A stretch of DNA of 64,000 bases from assembly GCF_016801865.2 (NCBI RefSeq), contig NC_068938.1:48195808-48259807 (forward strand). The letters run 5' to 3'. The notes under the pieces were generated by a model. That model was not told the DNA's origin, ran no database searches, and worked only from the letters and a program-made list of their open reading frames with translations. Both the position numbers and the translations under genes were made by a program. Origin of the DNA: Culex pipiens pallens. Taxonomy: Eukaryota; Arthropoda; Insecta; Diptera; Culicidae. Below, in pieces: positions 1-11,928 of this stretch; position 1 is the first letter of the stretch, and each line of letters opens with the position of its first letter.

Positions 1-2242
1 AATGAGTTGAAGGGAAATTACAATGTTGAAATAAACAGCAATGCTAAAATCCACCCTTAAAAAAGTGTTGTTTGAAATCATCAAATCAAGCATTAATTTA
101 CACACAGAACAAACAACCTTAATCAATAATGTTGATTAAAGCTCGTTCCTAAAATGAGATTTAATGAATAAAACCGGCGTTGAGCGTGATCAAACAAAAC
201 CGCTGAAATGAATGAACTGGGCGTATTAATCATTTAAATTACCAAGTTATCAGTGTTTTCCCACCCAAGGACCACATTCCACTGGGCGTGAGCGTAACCA
301 CCCAAAGGACACACCATGGCGCGTTCGCACAGCGGAATTCGTAATTAGTCCAGATTACGATCGCGATTAATTCTGCCATGAAAAATAAACCAACATTACG
401 ACGTTTCAAGTCCATGTTATTTGAACTCGCATGTGAGTTCACACCGTCATAACATAGTCATGTGCGACATGCAAAGGACTCGGGGACTCTATGCGAAGGT
501 ATATGTTACCCCTCAATTAAAAACGGAATAATTAATTTTCCACTGACCGCATGAGCACCTTTTCATTTCTCATATTATTTAACACCCTCGCGCTTGACCC
601 AGGAAAACCCGATACCCTTACGTCACGATCAACTTCCGACTGTGGTGGGTGGGGAGGAAACCGGCCAACCAGAACCACCGGTTGATTCATTCCGGTGCAT
701 AAATCTTCATCAAGGAGGCCAGCAGTGTTGCACTCTTTTTTTGCCTCACCAAAAATTCCACCACGCCAGTATAGATTGAATTTATTTTCCGTTACAAACT
801 AAATCCATTTATCAAAACAAACCGGCTGCCGGGAGTCTGCCAGCAAACTGTCAAAGAAACAAATAAATACTTTATCACCTCCTCCCTCCTTGCTCGCCTT
901 CCTGGAAGAACATCGGGTCTGAGCGATGTAAATAGTCACGCTTTTCCGCGTGTGTGTAGAGTTTTTCCAGTGTTCCGCCGCCGGTCCAACAACATACGGT
1001 CGGCGTGCGTGAGTTTCGGTGAGGTCCGTGTATATTTTTCTCTGTCAGCCAAATTAATGACGTGTGATCGGCCGGAGACTTGGTCAAATTGTGGTACTTG
1101 CTTGTTTTATACGGTAGGGTGTTGAACAAATTTGGTTGATTTTTTTTATTAAGATGCATTGATGCTTTAGATGTGTTTTCTATAGATTTTTTTTATAGAA
1201 CAATTTAAAAATTGTTATGTTACATCTAGCTAAACATCGTTAATTTAAACCTGTAACTTTTATTTCATCCACATTTTTTTTTAAAGAATGATAAAAGTCT
1301 GGATACTTTTAGCGAACAAAACTTATCGTTGAGCGTTCAAATTATAACCTGTATTTGTTCAACATTTCAACTAATTTTTCATAAAGCATGTTACGTTAAT
1401 TTTTGAATATAAGCTATCTGACAAGATTATTGGGAGTGACATTGGGTCTGGGGGGTAAGATTGGATCAAAATGATATTTTACGGATTTTACCATTTCTCT
1501 GGTTCTTCTCAATGAAACTACACGAAAAAAAAATCAATTCTTAAAATCGATTATAGTGCAAATGCACCATACTCATGAATAAATTCCTTCGTGGTTCTCA
1601 CATTACGAGAATTGATTTTTTTCTTTGTATATTCTATTAAAAGGGTTGTGTAGGAGACAACTTAAGATGACTTCGCTGAAAAATCTCGCTCCTAGAACAA
1701 ATCCTGTTATTTTGGCAGCTGTCTAAAGTTGTAGTAGGTTTTTGGCCAAAAATGAAAAAATCATTTTTCTAATATTTTTGTTGGAATTGCTCGAAAACTA
1801 CCCAAATGATTGAAAACATCTACTTCAAACATTGTAGCATGTCAATATGATTCCCTCGCACAAGAAACACTATTGGATGATTTGTTTTTTTTTTTTTTTG
1901 AGAAAATGTTAGTAAACTATCTAGGAACAAATCTACGTTGAAAATTTTTTGATGTTATTTGAATTGTTTTTTTTATTAAGAAATTAAGAGAGGAGTATCG
2001 TTTTTTGACCCCCATCGACGGTACTTTAAAAATGAACTTATTTTTCATATTTGTGGGTTGAAAGATAAATTACGAAACCCATAATACAAAAAATGTAAAA
2101 ATAACTTAATTCGTGGCTATTTATTTTCCTGAAATAAAAAAAGCAACTTCTTAAAATTAAAAATTATCATCATTGAACACTACTCTTGTGAGAATGAGCA
2201 GTTTTGATCCCTATTTAGGTAATAATGATGACCACCTATTAC
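1..2242. other. Non-coding, no recognised gene
   Basis: The first 1.1 kb has moderate GC and looks single-copy. It then becomes AT-rich with long A and T runs. Short open frames exist on both strands, but none has a recognisable domain, a coding-like codon pattern or convincing splice sites. I see no terminal inverted repeats or target duplications here. It could be intronic or intergenic. Confidence 0.5.
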
Positions 2243-2390
2243 TCACCACTTAGGAAAATCAACTTGTCTGAATTTGTAGAGTTTTTCGAGTTTCTTCCAG
2301 ATTATTTCAATTTTAATCCAGTTATCTTGCCTGAAGAGATCACGTAATTGATCTACAATACTTGTTAAATATACAGTAAAAAAAAGTGGG
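2243..2390 (-). other. Weak exon-like stretch
   Basis: On the minus strand an open frame runs through a charged, amphipathic-looking peptide (IVDQLRDLFRQDN, then WKKLEKLYKF) and meets a donor-like GTGAGT near 2243. Upstream AG sites exist but have no clear pyrimidine tract. Codon third positions are AT-rich, like the surroundings. No family is recognised. It may be an exon, a transposon remnant or chance. Confidence 0.15.
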
Positions 2391-2839
2391 AATTTGGTGC
2401 TGTTGGTTCCGTCGGTTGCAACTTTTTTTTGTTTAAAAAATTGTACATGCAGTGTGTGTAATATTAAAGGTCTTCTTTGACGAAGGTTACGTGCATGCTT
2501 TTGCATGCGATTTTACCATCGGATGGTTTGCTGTGTAAACGAAAATAAGTAACTGTGCAAATTTCGAAACAAATCGGTTAAGGTTCGCTTTTTATCGGGG
2601 AAAATCGCAAAAATAGCAAATTTTGTTATGCCGATTTTTCAAATCATTTTTTAAAACCGAATAAAATTTGCAATAGATACGAACTCTTATTTTTACGAAA
2701 TGTACCATTCTCTAGTTATAGCCAGTGTTGATTATATATTTTCAATTTCTTTTCGTTTTTTTTTACATTTTAAAAATAGTTCTTGAATGAAAGTAACTCA
2801 GAAAAACATTTTTTAGAAGTTGATGATTAATTTTTCGCC

Positions 2840-3200
2840 AACTCACACGAAATCGGAAAAATTTGCCTTGACCCCTGTACGATTTGCGTGAAACTTTGTC
2901 ATAAGGAGTAAATTTTGTCCCTGATCACGAATCCGAGCTCAATTTTTCGATATCTCGTGACCTCTTCCATTTTTGAACATTTGCAGCCTAAAATCGTGAT
3001 GGTTTGGAAATTTGACATCAGAGAGACTTTTATGTCAAATTGGACGCCCGATTGAATGGCGTTCCCAGAATATAGAAAAAAAAGTTCCTTTCATCGAAAA
3101 AATACAAAAAGTGGCTGTAACAACTGTAACAAAACTTTGGCACATGTTATTTTAAGGGAAATTTAATGTACTTTTCGAATCTGAAATAACCCAGAAAGGT
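2840..3200 (+). repeat. Dispersed repeat arm, copy 1
   Basis: This stretch holds the phrases GCGTGAAACT, GAATCCGAGCT and AAATTGGACGCCCGATT. They recur at about 21130-21480 in the same orientation and at about 22600-22880 inverted. It appears to be a solo arm of the foldback element annotated at 21.1-22.9 kb. The ends are not defined. Confidence 0.5.
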
Positions 3201-5636
3201 TAGGTCAGGTCAGAAAGGTTTACTTTGCAGGGAGTTTAACTAAGTTTTACAAAGTAGTAGATCTGACAATCACATAAATCAATTAATTAATTAAAATTTT
3301 GATGTGCAAACATAATGGAATTGCTCGTAAACATAACGCGAAAACAAAAACACAAAAAATTTAAAAAAATGCAAGCCTTGTAAAATTTTCTGATTGCTTC
3401 AATGTTTTAAAACTGTCTACAAATATAAAAATTTTCAATTTGGATTTTTCTTGAAGAAATCACAAAATTGCTGGAAAGTTTCATTTTTTAACTAGGAAAA
3501 TCGAACCAACAGTTTCCGAGATATCGACTGTTAATATTTCAGGTAATTAGGTAACACTGGGAGAAAAATTTATTTTCATCGATTCGAATTTTTTGAGACG
3601 ATTTTCAAAGTCTCATAATGGGACTTCATAAAGTATATAAGAGAACGAAAAACTTTGAAATTTCCGAAAATTATATTTAAATAGTAATATATAACTCCCA
3701 AACAGCAAACTTTATCAAAAATACGGTAAAGTACTTTTCGAATGCAAATAAGATTAAGCTTTTAAGAGTAATGTTTGAAAATATTCAAATATTAACAGAT
3801 TTTGCACAATCATAAACTATCTATGGCTCAAAAGATGTCTTTTGAGTCCTATAAACATATCAGAAAATTTCAAAAATAAAAATAGCGCAATTCGGGAATC
3901 AAAAAAAAAAGTTAATTGAAGGACTTATTATTTTTTTAAGAGTGCTCTGCTAATCTGTTTTATCCAAAAACCGAAAGTTAACCACCCTAATCCCTAAGCA
4001 CTAATGGCATGCCAAGAATGAATTTCACTTGTGCGTAAAAGCCAGAGCTTAGGAAACTTATGGATGTGCGCTGCTGCTGCTGCTAACCATGAATTTGGAA
4101 ATTGCCGCAATTAATTGAACCGTAAACGGCAGAAGGAAAGTATCCGAAAAGAAGATTACAGAAGCCATGTTTGTTGATTTTACCCACTCTTTGGAGTTGT
4201 GCGAACCTTTGATCGTACTGTTTTTATTACGTGTAAATTTAGTGGACAAATAAACTTAAGAAACGCAAGTTTGTATGTTTTGAAAATTTGTAACAAGGTT
4301 GTTTTTTTTTGTAGCAAACGTAAATTCAAAATTGTTTTTCGTTGAAAAGTTCTTGAAAACGTCCCATCCAATGAACTCGAACGCACCAATAAATCCCACT
4401 TTCACCGGGGCCAGCAACGCCATATTTCAGCGGCCACAGGTCATGAAAGCAATTTAATTCTACTGAATAAACCAACAAACTGCCATCCTGTGTGTTAGTT
4501 TCATTCTCGCACGCCATTAACTTGCGCGCGCCAGGAAAATAATTCTGTCCTTTTTCTTTTTCATTTTTTCACAACCGTTATTTATAGTTTTAGCACAGTT
4601 TTTTTTCTTTAATTCACCGGCAATTGGCACCGCCGCGGCTTATGGAACCTGCTACGCAGCGCGCGGCTTTACGGTCCTCGGATGTCGTACAAAAGTTTTG
4701 CCTTCTGTTTCGATGGAGGCAAGCTTCTGGAAGGTGGAAGCCGCGGCCACATAACTTTCTCATTAATTGGGCATATTTCACCCGGCGAGGTGCCATTTAT
4801 TTGTGTGTCTGTTTTTGTTTGGCCGCAGAAAGCTTTACACCGGAAGGGCCCAAGGACGAAGGATTTCTGCGATGACGATGCGGTTTTTACGCAATTTGAG
4901 CTTTCAGCTGTACTTACGTGCGATGTTGACGACCTAGAATTTGGGTCTTAAATATTGAATAATATGTTGAACTTTTGAGTTTACTTGAGTTTTTACAATT
5001 AATCAAAAATGCGAAATTTATTTTGAGGAAAACTATTTTGAACTAAAAAATAGAATAATTCATAAAAACTGCACTTTTTCAAATTAAATCGCACATCGTC
5101 GCTGCACAGATTTTCTCCCCATTCAACTCTGACCAACTCAACACCGAGTTGAATAAAACCTTAATGAATGGAGCAAAATGTTTCATATGAATTATTAACT
5201 GCCAACCCCGGAAGAAGACCAGCCATCACAGGTCCCGGGGAGCAGCACTGCCACTGCCAAAGGATGTCATTGAAATTGGTTTTTCGGAATTACTGGGAGA
5301 TGTCACATGTGAAATACCGAGGACCAGCAGCATCAGACAGGACCACTGCCAGACTGCTCTGGTGAGAACTCCAAGTGGCAAGCGGATTTCCCAGCTGACG
5401 AACGTTGGCCACATCGAGTCTTTCCGGTGACACCCTTTGAGGACGTATGGTCTTTGACTTCTCCTAGCACTGATAAAGGACTGGAGGACCACCAGGAGTT
5501 GGTATTTTCAATCTGTTTGAGAGTGCTGCCAGTTCAATCGATAAGGATTTAATTGATTTTGCTTGTATCAGATTTGTGCATAATTAAATGTCCGGTGGGA
5601 TTTGGAGGTTGGACTTCGTTTTGCGACGATTACATC
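3200..5636. other. Non-coding with GC-richer islands
   Basis: The first part is AT-rich. GC rises around 4360-4920 and 5100-5500. Open frames of 60-90 codons overlap on both strands in these islands, with no conserved motif and no consistent frame, so they read as by-products of higher GC. A (GCT)5-like run lies near 4070. No mobile-element ends were found. Confidence 0.45.
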
Positions 5637-5644
5637 ATGTAAAG

Positions 5645-5726
5645 CAGCCATTCTCAACCTTCTTCTAGGCTGGTACCCCCTACCGTGTAAATCAAGTAGG
5701 CTCGGTACCCCCGTTGAGAATCGCTG
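5645..5726. mobile_element. 82-bp hAT-type MITE
   Basis: A tiny element with imperfect terminal inverted repeats: CAGCCATTCTCAAC on the left and the inverse of CAGCGATTCTCAAC on the right. It is flanked by a perfect 8-bp direct repeat, ATGTAAAG (5637-5644 and 5727-5734). CAG-type ends plus an 8-bp duplication are the hAT signature. A GGTACCCC motif occurs near each end in the same orientation. There is no coding capacity, so it must have been mobilised in trans. Confidence 0.85.
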
Positions 5727-5734
5727 ATGTAAAG

Positions 5735-7124
5735 TGGCGAGCTTGAGTTTAGTTCACCGTAATTGAAAGATGCACTAGTTTTGTTTGAGTGATTTTTGCT
5801 CAAATATTGATCGAATTGATTTGATTAAATTATCGTCTGATGGTAAATAAATGTTCACTAAATTTGTTTGCCAATAAGTTAGCCAAGTATCGAATCGATT
5901 GGAAACAACCCTGGGGCAATGATAACAACACGGAGATACAAAATAGAGCAGACGTAATGATAAATATTGACCCAAGTTAAAATCCAAGTGTTTGACAGCA
6001 TGGTCGTTGGTATCGTTCACCAAAGCCGGCACACGTGGCACACACCCAAACTGTTGCCAATCATGCCCGATGGGAAATTGGAAAATTGTGCAAACAAATC
6101 CAATCTGGCGCAATCAGAGTGCGTATCCTAACTTATTCAGCAAATTCGATTTTTGTTTGGAAAAGCAAGTCATCAGGATCAACGCCGTCCTATGAAAAGA
6201 GAGAATTGGAAATGGCAATAATTCGAGAAATGTCACACTTGAATCCATTCCGAGTTCAAAAGGGAGGGGTGCAAGAAAGGAAAACTGAGCCCGGAATGTC
6301 ACCAATGCGGCTTAATAAAAATAACGCACCCACTTTGCACAAACATGTAGCGCTTCCCTCCGGGGTTGTTCTAGTTTCCAAGCGGGGATTATTGCAGAGT
6401 TGCATGGAAGGCATTGGCATTGAAAGGGAAACCTTACTCGTCAATTGGGTACAATATTTTTCACGTTGGCGGTGTTCTACTTGTGTTCTTGCACTTCTTT
6501 GACAGGTTTACGGCTTTTCTTTGATGCCGTGATACTTACTTTCACTTGTTTGTCAAGTGAAATTCTATGAATTAGATCCATGAAAAATTACGTGAACTAT
6601 TCAAATCAAAATATTCAGGTTTCCCTTAAAAATTTTGCATTTTGTAAATCCAAACAAAATCACAATAAGTCTAAAATAGGACATCTGTTGATTTTGTCGA
6701 CTATTCCAAGAAATCTCGTCAGCCTTTCACTAGAAAAAAATACATGAGCTTTCCACAAAGCAAAAAAGACTCTACAAGGCGCCCCAACCTTGTGTGCGCG
6801 CGGTTTCCCCGCTCGGTTGTGCAATTATTGGCGATAATCGGATTGGCAGCCAAATGGAACGGGACCACTTCCACCCACACACCACTCGTGATATATTTTG
6901 TGCAATCGGTAATATATAAGTGACGGTGCATACACTATATTTGCGAGAGATTATTCGTTGCGTTTTGCGTGCATATTTGCTGACTAATTAAATCGTGACG
7001 CCGTCGTTTGGTGGCGGGGACGTGATTTTTGCTAGCGGTATTGACTTGAAGGATCATCGGAACTAGTTTTAGCCTAATTAGGAAAAATAAGTTACGAAAG
7101 GTCCAGTTTTAGGAGGGGCTATTT
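5735..7124. other. No recognised feature
   Basis: Mixed composition. The longest open frame (6035-6502, plus) has no recognisable domain, and other frames on the opposite strand overlap it. No transposon ends were detected. Confidence 0.4.
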
Positions 7125-7557
7125 CTCACAATGAACGACGCCGAAGCGTTGAGTTGTCCAAAACGTAATGAATTTATTGTTGGCCAAAAAGTCTCTCAGA
7201 GTCCCGCCTTGGCGTTCTCGATTGCAAGATTCCTACTCGAAACTAGGTGTCCGAAGGCTTGATTGTTGAGGCAATTGCAAACCTCTTTTTACACCTAAGC
7301 TTCCATCCACCCGGGATTCGAACTGACGACTTTTTTGGATTGTGAGTAAAAATGCCTACCAGCGACTCCACCGAGACAGGACCAAGGGAGACGACTCCTA
7401 AACCTGGACTGAACTAACGACTTAACCCTTTAGGTTAGACCGGGGCCAACATTTACTTCCCCGTCCGACGGAAGACGTGATCAGACAAATCTCGTCTCGA
7501 AAAATGCCACCGGGACCTTCTGGGATCGAACCCAGGCCGACTGGGTGAGAGGCAACC
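7125..7557 (-). mobile_element. tRNA-derived SINE, head truncated
   Basis: Read on the minus strand, it starts inside a tRNA-like head whose B box is visible (GGTTCGATCCC). The body has the landmarks TTAAGTCGTTAGTTCAGTCC, GGAGTCGTCTC, AATCAAGCCTTCGGAC and a TCGTTCATTGTG end. The same landmarks occur in the SINE at 37933-38343, so both belong to one family. The A-box part of the head is missing where the GACTCC-rich element begins at 7558, so that element interrupts or replaces the 5' end. Exact ends are approximate. Confidence 0.7.
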
Positions 7558-7775
7558 AGGGCTGTGGAGTCGGGCCATATTTCAAGCGACTCCGACTCCG
7601 GCTTTCTAAGTTAAGCCGACTCCGACTCCGACTCCGACTCCGGCTCCGGCTTTCCACAAATTGTTGACTCCGGCTCCGACTCCAACTTCGGTCTGCCAAC
7701 TCTAGCCGACTCCGACTCCTGCTTTTCAAATTTTGTTGACTGCGGCTCCGACTCCGACACCTAATCTCTATTTTA
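7558..7775. repeat. GACTCC-rich element with hAT-like end
   Basis: It begins with CAGGGCTGTGGAGTCGG, a CAGGG-type terminus like that of hAT elements. It continues as a degenerate minisatellite of GACTCC/GGCTCC units broken by AT-rich spacers. No matching right terminus or target duplication is visible, so the right end is probably lost. The minus-strand open frame here encodes only Ser-Arg repeats (RSRSRS), a by-product of the repeat rather than an SR protein. A degenerate relative may lie near 37190-37320. Confidence 0.6.
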
Positions 7776-7924
7776 AATATTAAAAAACGGAACCCTGCTC
7801 CACAAGCGGAAAACGGTTTATTGAGTTATTTTAAACATCTGTGCAAATTTTGAGCGAAATTCGTTGAGATCAATCCAATGATACCCGAGTCTAAAGCTGG
7901 TGAAAAAATGTTTTCCATACAAAA

Positions 7925-8165
7925 ATGACTTCTTAAATCGCTAATAACTTTTCAGGATCAAGTTTTACAGCTTTGGTATGTTCTACAAAGTTGTAGTGCA
8001 TTACATTTTCAATGAGAATCCCACTTTTGGGAATATTTGGATGGAAGTAGCGCACCGTACAGACCAAACCGTAAGAAAATTGGGGTTTCCATATAATTTT
8101 TTTTTTTGAATTTTTGCCATACAAACTTCACTTTTGTGTATCAATGGGTAAATGTTGTCCGATTT
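7925..8165 (+). repeat. Dispersed repeat, pair with 49566-49800
   Basis: Shares long diverged stretches with 49566-49800: ATAACTTTTCAGGATC, TTCTACAAAGTT, GGAATATTTGGATG and CAATGGGTAAATGTTG in the same order and orientation. Ends undefined. Confidence 0.55.
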
Positions 8166-8612
8166 TGCTCAGATGAAATGAAATATGTATTACCATAATT
8201 TTTTAAACTGTGTTGTTCTTAACTATGTTGTTCTTAGTATTGATAAAATTTGTCTCGAAAAATCGATTCTTAAATTAAATTCTTAAACTGAACATATCTC
8301 AAAAAAGATCATGATTCGAATTCCTGGACGCTTCGAAACCCGGACACCTCATCGTGTTTTATCAATTATTTGGCTATAAGTTCACATTATGAATGTCAAA
8401 ACTGTGTTATTTGATGAATTCTAACATCAACTTTTATTTAAATTTTGTTTGAACGGTGTAGTTAATGCCTAAAAAATTATATAAAATAAAATTATAAGTT
8501 TATTAAAAATGTGAAACATTTTACTAAAATATTTCATAGGCGTCCGATGCACCGGGAAGGCAAAGCAAAAATTTTTGGTTTTTATTTCCTTAAATTCTAG
8601 CAAATTCTTATA

Positions 8613-9110
8613 CAGAAAAAAAATCATGGTAATATTACATCTGAGAAGGGGTACATCTTTTATGTCAGATAAAGGTGTAATTTTACCTCTGGAAATGTGT
8701 AATTTTACCACTTTTCTGGTGTAATGCCGCTTTTTAAGTCTAAATTGAGGTAAAATTACACCACAGGGATGCCGCATGATTTTTTAAAATGTCTGTGAAA
8801 AAGTCTGTGTATGTCTGTGCCTTTGTCTAAAATTCAAATATATCAATTTACAGTCATAGAAATCCATCAAAAAATGTGTTTTTAAGCATTTGAAGACTGA
8901 CGAAATAATTTTCGATTGATATTTTTACAAAATAACAATTTAGTGAAGTTTTTAAAAAGTCTGTGCACATCAAAAAATGTCTGACACGAGCTCAAATGTC
9001 TGTGAAACACAGACAAATCTGTGTATCTGGCATCCCTGTTACACCATTAAAGAGGTAATATTCAACCTTCCAAAATTAAAGCTTCCAAATTTACATTATT
9101 TTTTTCTGTG
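8613..9110. mobile_element. CACAG-ended MITE, copy 1, split
   Basis: The terminal inverted repeats read CAGAAAAAAA and TTTTTTCTGTG. The internal sequence matches copies at 9420-9637 and 49074-49291. This copy is interrupted by the 275-bp MITE. Removing the MITE and one 8-bp duplication leaves about 215 bp, the size of the intact copies (218 bp). Confidence 0.8.
8764..9038 (-). mobile_element. 275-bp hAT-type MITE, copy 1
   Basis: Perfect 10-bp terminal inverted repeats, CAGGGATGCC and GGCATCCCTG, flanked by a perfect 8-bp duplication TTACACCA (8756-8763 and 9039-9046). Subterminal CTGTG/CAGAC motifs are repeated near both ends, as expected for transposase-binding sites. The uninterrupted sister MITEs at 9420 and 49074 provide the empty target site. 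A second copy of exactly the same length lies inverted at 50700-50974. No coding capacity. Confidence 0.92.
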
Positions 9111-9419
9111 TATATAAAATATCAATTGTTTTGATGTAAACAGCTTATTTGAGACCTAAAAAATGCAATTCACTAACATTTCAGTCCAAATTTGTGCGGT
9201 TCATAAGCAAAATCGAGTGTCCGGAATGCGAATCAAAAGTGTCCGGATTTCGAATCAGCTTTTATCAGTGTCCGGGATTCGAAGCACAACACGTCATTTT
9301 AATTTTAAAATTATGATGAAAAAACTCTTAAAACTGACTGTTTATTCTACATCCTGATGATGTTTCTACATTTCAAACTTGTTACATGATTTTTTGCCAG
9401 CTATAACAAAAATGATATG

Positions 9420-9637
9420 CACAGAAAAAAAATCATGGTAATATTACATCTGGGAAGGGGTACATCTTTTATGTCAGAAAAAAGGTGTAATTTTACCTCT
9501 GGAAATGTGTAATTTTATCACTTTTCTGGTGTAATGTCACTTTTTCAGTCTAAATTGAGGTAAAATTACATCATAAAAGAGGTAATATTCAACCTTCCAA
9601 AATTACAGCTTCCAAATTTACATTATTTTTTTCTGTG
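9420..9637. mobile_element. CACAG-ended MITE, copy 2, intact
   Basis: A 218-bp element from CACAGAAAAAAA to TTTTTTCTGTG, almost identical to copies 1 and 3. Internal palindromic wording (GGTAATATTACATC, GATGTAATTTTACC-like) suggests it folds back. The target duplication is unclear; at most 2 bp. Confidence 0.8.
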
Positions 9638-9667
9638 TGGTACAAAGTGTCAGGATTTCGAATCATG

Positions 9668-10600
9668 ACGTAATGTCTCACGATTCTTTACAGTCGACTT
9701 ATGAACATTCAATGCATGATCAGGGACCAACATTATAAAAAATTAAAATCTTGGAGGTTTGGTAGCTATTAAAAACATTTAGAAAATTTAAATTATTTGT
9801 GATATTCTATATTTTTAAGAGTAACATCTCGACTTGATTATCCGAAGTCTCGGCTATCTAAAGCCTAGATTATCGGAAGATTGGATACTAAAAGAAATTT
9901 GTTTATATAACGACAAAAACTTAGTACTTTTTCTTTATGAAAGCATTAATAACCTTGCCAATTTCTGCTCCAAATCAACAAAATCAACTATTCAGTCTAA
10001 CGAACGAAATTTTCCCAAAAACCACATCCATCCATCCGGTGACATAATTATCGCTTTTACCACGCACAAGTGAACTTTATTTGTCTCGTCGTACCCAAAA
10101 AACCATAAACTGACAATGACACAGGAGGCGGCTCTTTCACCGTGTGCCGAAATCATCGTCCTTTTCCATTTTGTCCCTCGACTCTATGGCATTCGCTCAC
10201 ACACCACAAATTAGCGCACAAATGGTCCATGTGCAAGTGTGGTTCATGAAAATTTCAAGGCCTCTAGCAAAATTCATCATAATCTGCGTAAACACTGGGA
10301 CGTGAATAAAGCGAGAGATACAGAGCAAGGCCTGAACACATCGTTCGAAGCCAGCAACAAAAAAAGGAAAGCCTGAAAAGCCCTGGGTGGCGTCTGGTTG
10401 TCTGAGCTGCGGTGGTATAGCTATAACTAGGTGGAACCTTCCCCCAAAAAGGCTCCAAATCCAACGCACCATCGTGTATGCTTTCGACTTTTCGCAACTT
10501 TTGGTGCCTACACGGAATGTTTGGTTGAGGCTGGTTTAGCAGGTGAGTATGTTGTTGTCCTGACTTAAGATTTTGTTGAACCAGCTAATAGTTTGGCTAA
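9668..10600. other. No recognised feature
   Basis: The first half is AT-rich and 10100-10560 has higher GC. A donor-like GCAG/GTGAGTATG lies on the plus strand at about 10538-10552, but no convincing exon precedes it. Confidence 0.4.
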
Positions 10601-10602
10601 AA

Positions 10603-10774
10603 TTACCAAAAATACCGTAGACCGAGGTTGAAATTGTTGAAAAAGACCCCCACCAGTCTTTCCGTGCAACCAACAGTCGTCATCACCATCAAGCCGAGTC
10701 GATGTCGTCCCGGCGGATTCCCATCTGTCATACTAATTTTTGGCTTGGGCTCAACATATTCTTCGTTGGGCTCT
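10603..10774 (-). other. Weak candidate exon, minus strand
   Basis: A pyrimidine-rich acceptor-like site (CCTCTTCTTCTAG) ends at 10775. It is followed by an open frame beginning EPNEEYVEPKPKIS that runs to a stop at about 10603. The frame requires a phase-2 intron upstream. This does not fit directly onto the phase-1 end of the exon at 13806-13909, so at least one further exon would be needed. No domain is recognised. Overlapping plus-strand frames are equally long, so coding status is doubtful. Confidence 0.2.
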
Positions 10775-11900
10775 CTAGAAGAAGAGGCCGATGCCGTCAT
10801 GGCAGCATGGACTTTTGCAGAGCACGCACATTGGCACAGCAATTTGCTCGACTCGGAACGACGGAATCGTGAAATGGATGCTGATTTTTCCACTCTTACA
10901 GCTCGTCACATTCACAGTGAGGTGGTTCTCTTTGAAAATGTTCCCCTTTTAGTTTTGTACCATCTTGCAAATAATCTACCAAGCCATCTTTTGCAAACGC
11001 TTCAGAGCGAAGGTTGGTCTCATTTATCCCGCCTTTTCTAGGACGAAAGTTTCCAACGGCTCGTTCTGCACAATTTGTGCCTCTCAATTACTGAAAGTTC
11101 TCTTTGGTGAGTTTCTTGCTCAAAGAGATACCCTGATTCATATCACAACCCAGAAGCCGCACCAGCAGCGCATCGTCAAAGGCTTAATAAAGGTAAAACA
11201 TGCGAATGATTGCGGAAAAGTGTTTGTTCGTTTGTTGGATAACGCTCTTAGGTTCGTAAGCTGCGGTGGATGGTTTTCATGTTGGATTTTACGTTTGAAT
11301 TAGCTGAGTTTTGGAACTTTGTTTGGGCATTTAAAATGGTAATCGATGAGAGAAAACAATAATTTGCAGTCAAGCCCTACTAGAAATTCCAATAGAATGT
11401 GCCATTATCGAGTTAACACAGCCTCTTAAAGCCTGTTTTCAACTTAAAATTTCAGATTTTCGATTTTTAATAATAGTTTCAATGAGTCCACCAATGAAAA
11501 TATTTTTTTCGAAGACTTCAGAAATTCAAAGCAAAGCAATCCACTTTAACGACCCCCGGGTCTTTTGTGGGCTCTGTTGCAAGTTTCTGCTCATTTCTAG
11601 GCGTCCGAAGGTTATGTGTGGTGAGTCACCCAAGAAATTCATCAACTTTAAATTGAGCAGTTCTCTCAGATTTCGGTCATTCGATTTCTTTTTGTATTTT
11701 TTAATCCGACTGAAACTTTTTTCCATACAAAAATGATGTATGAAAATTCAAAAATCTGTATCTTTTGAAAGAATTTTTTGATCGATTTGGTGTTTTCGGC
11801 AAAGTTGTATGTTGTAGGTTGTACGGGCTACACTGAAAAAAATGATACACGGTAAAAAAATTTGGTGATTTTTTATTGAACTTTTTGTCACTTAAACTTG
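10775..11900. other. No recognised gene
   Basis: Moderate-GC sequence to about 11300, then AT-rich. Frames at 10628-11041 and 10965-11303 (plus) have no recognisable domain. From about 11690 the sequence matches, in inverted orientation, the flank at 47690-47930. It includes the motif TTTTCGGCAAAGTTGTA, so it is the left flank of the palindromic element below. Confidence 0.4.
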
Positions 11901-11928
11901 AAAAAAAACACTATTTTTATTTTTTTCA

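Larger units (their letters stand above)
8310..9667. mobile_element. Inverted-end element with nested MITEs
   Basis: The outer boundaries are inverted copies of CATGATTCGAA followed by TCCTG. Internally, variants of GTGTCCGG..TTCGAATC recur (about 9217-9290). Two copies of a CACAG-ended MITE and one 275-bp MITE lie inside. No target duplication is obvious and no coding frame is visible. The two ends could also belong to independent insertions. Confidence 0.45.

Noticed and set aside
4614..4951. Gene in the GC-rich island
   Set aside because: Overlapping frames on both strands, no domain, no splice signals.
7481..7729. Arg/Ser-repeat protein on the minus strand
   Set aside because: The peptide is only the translation of the GACTCC minisatellite in a transposon-like repeat.
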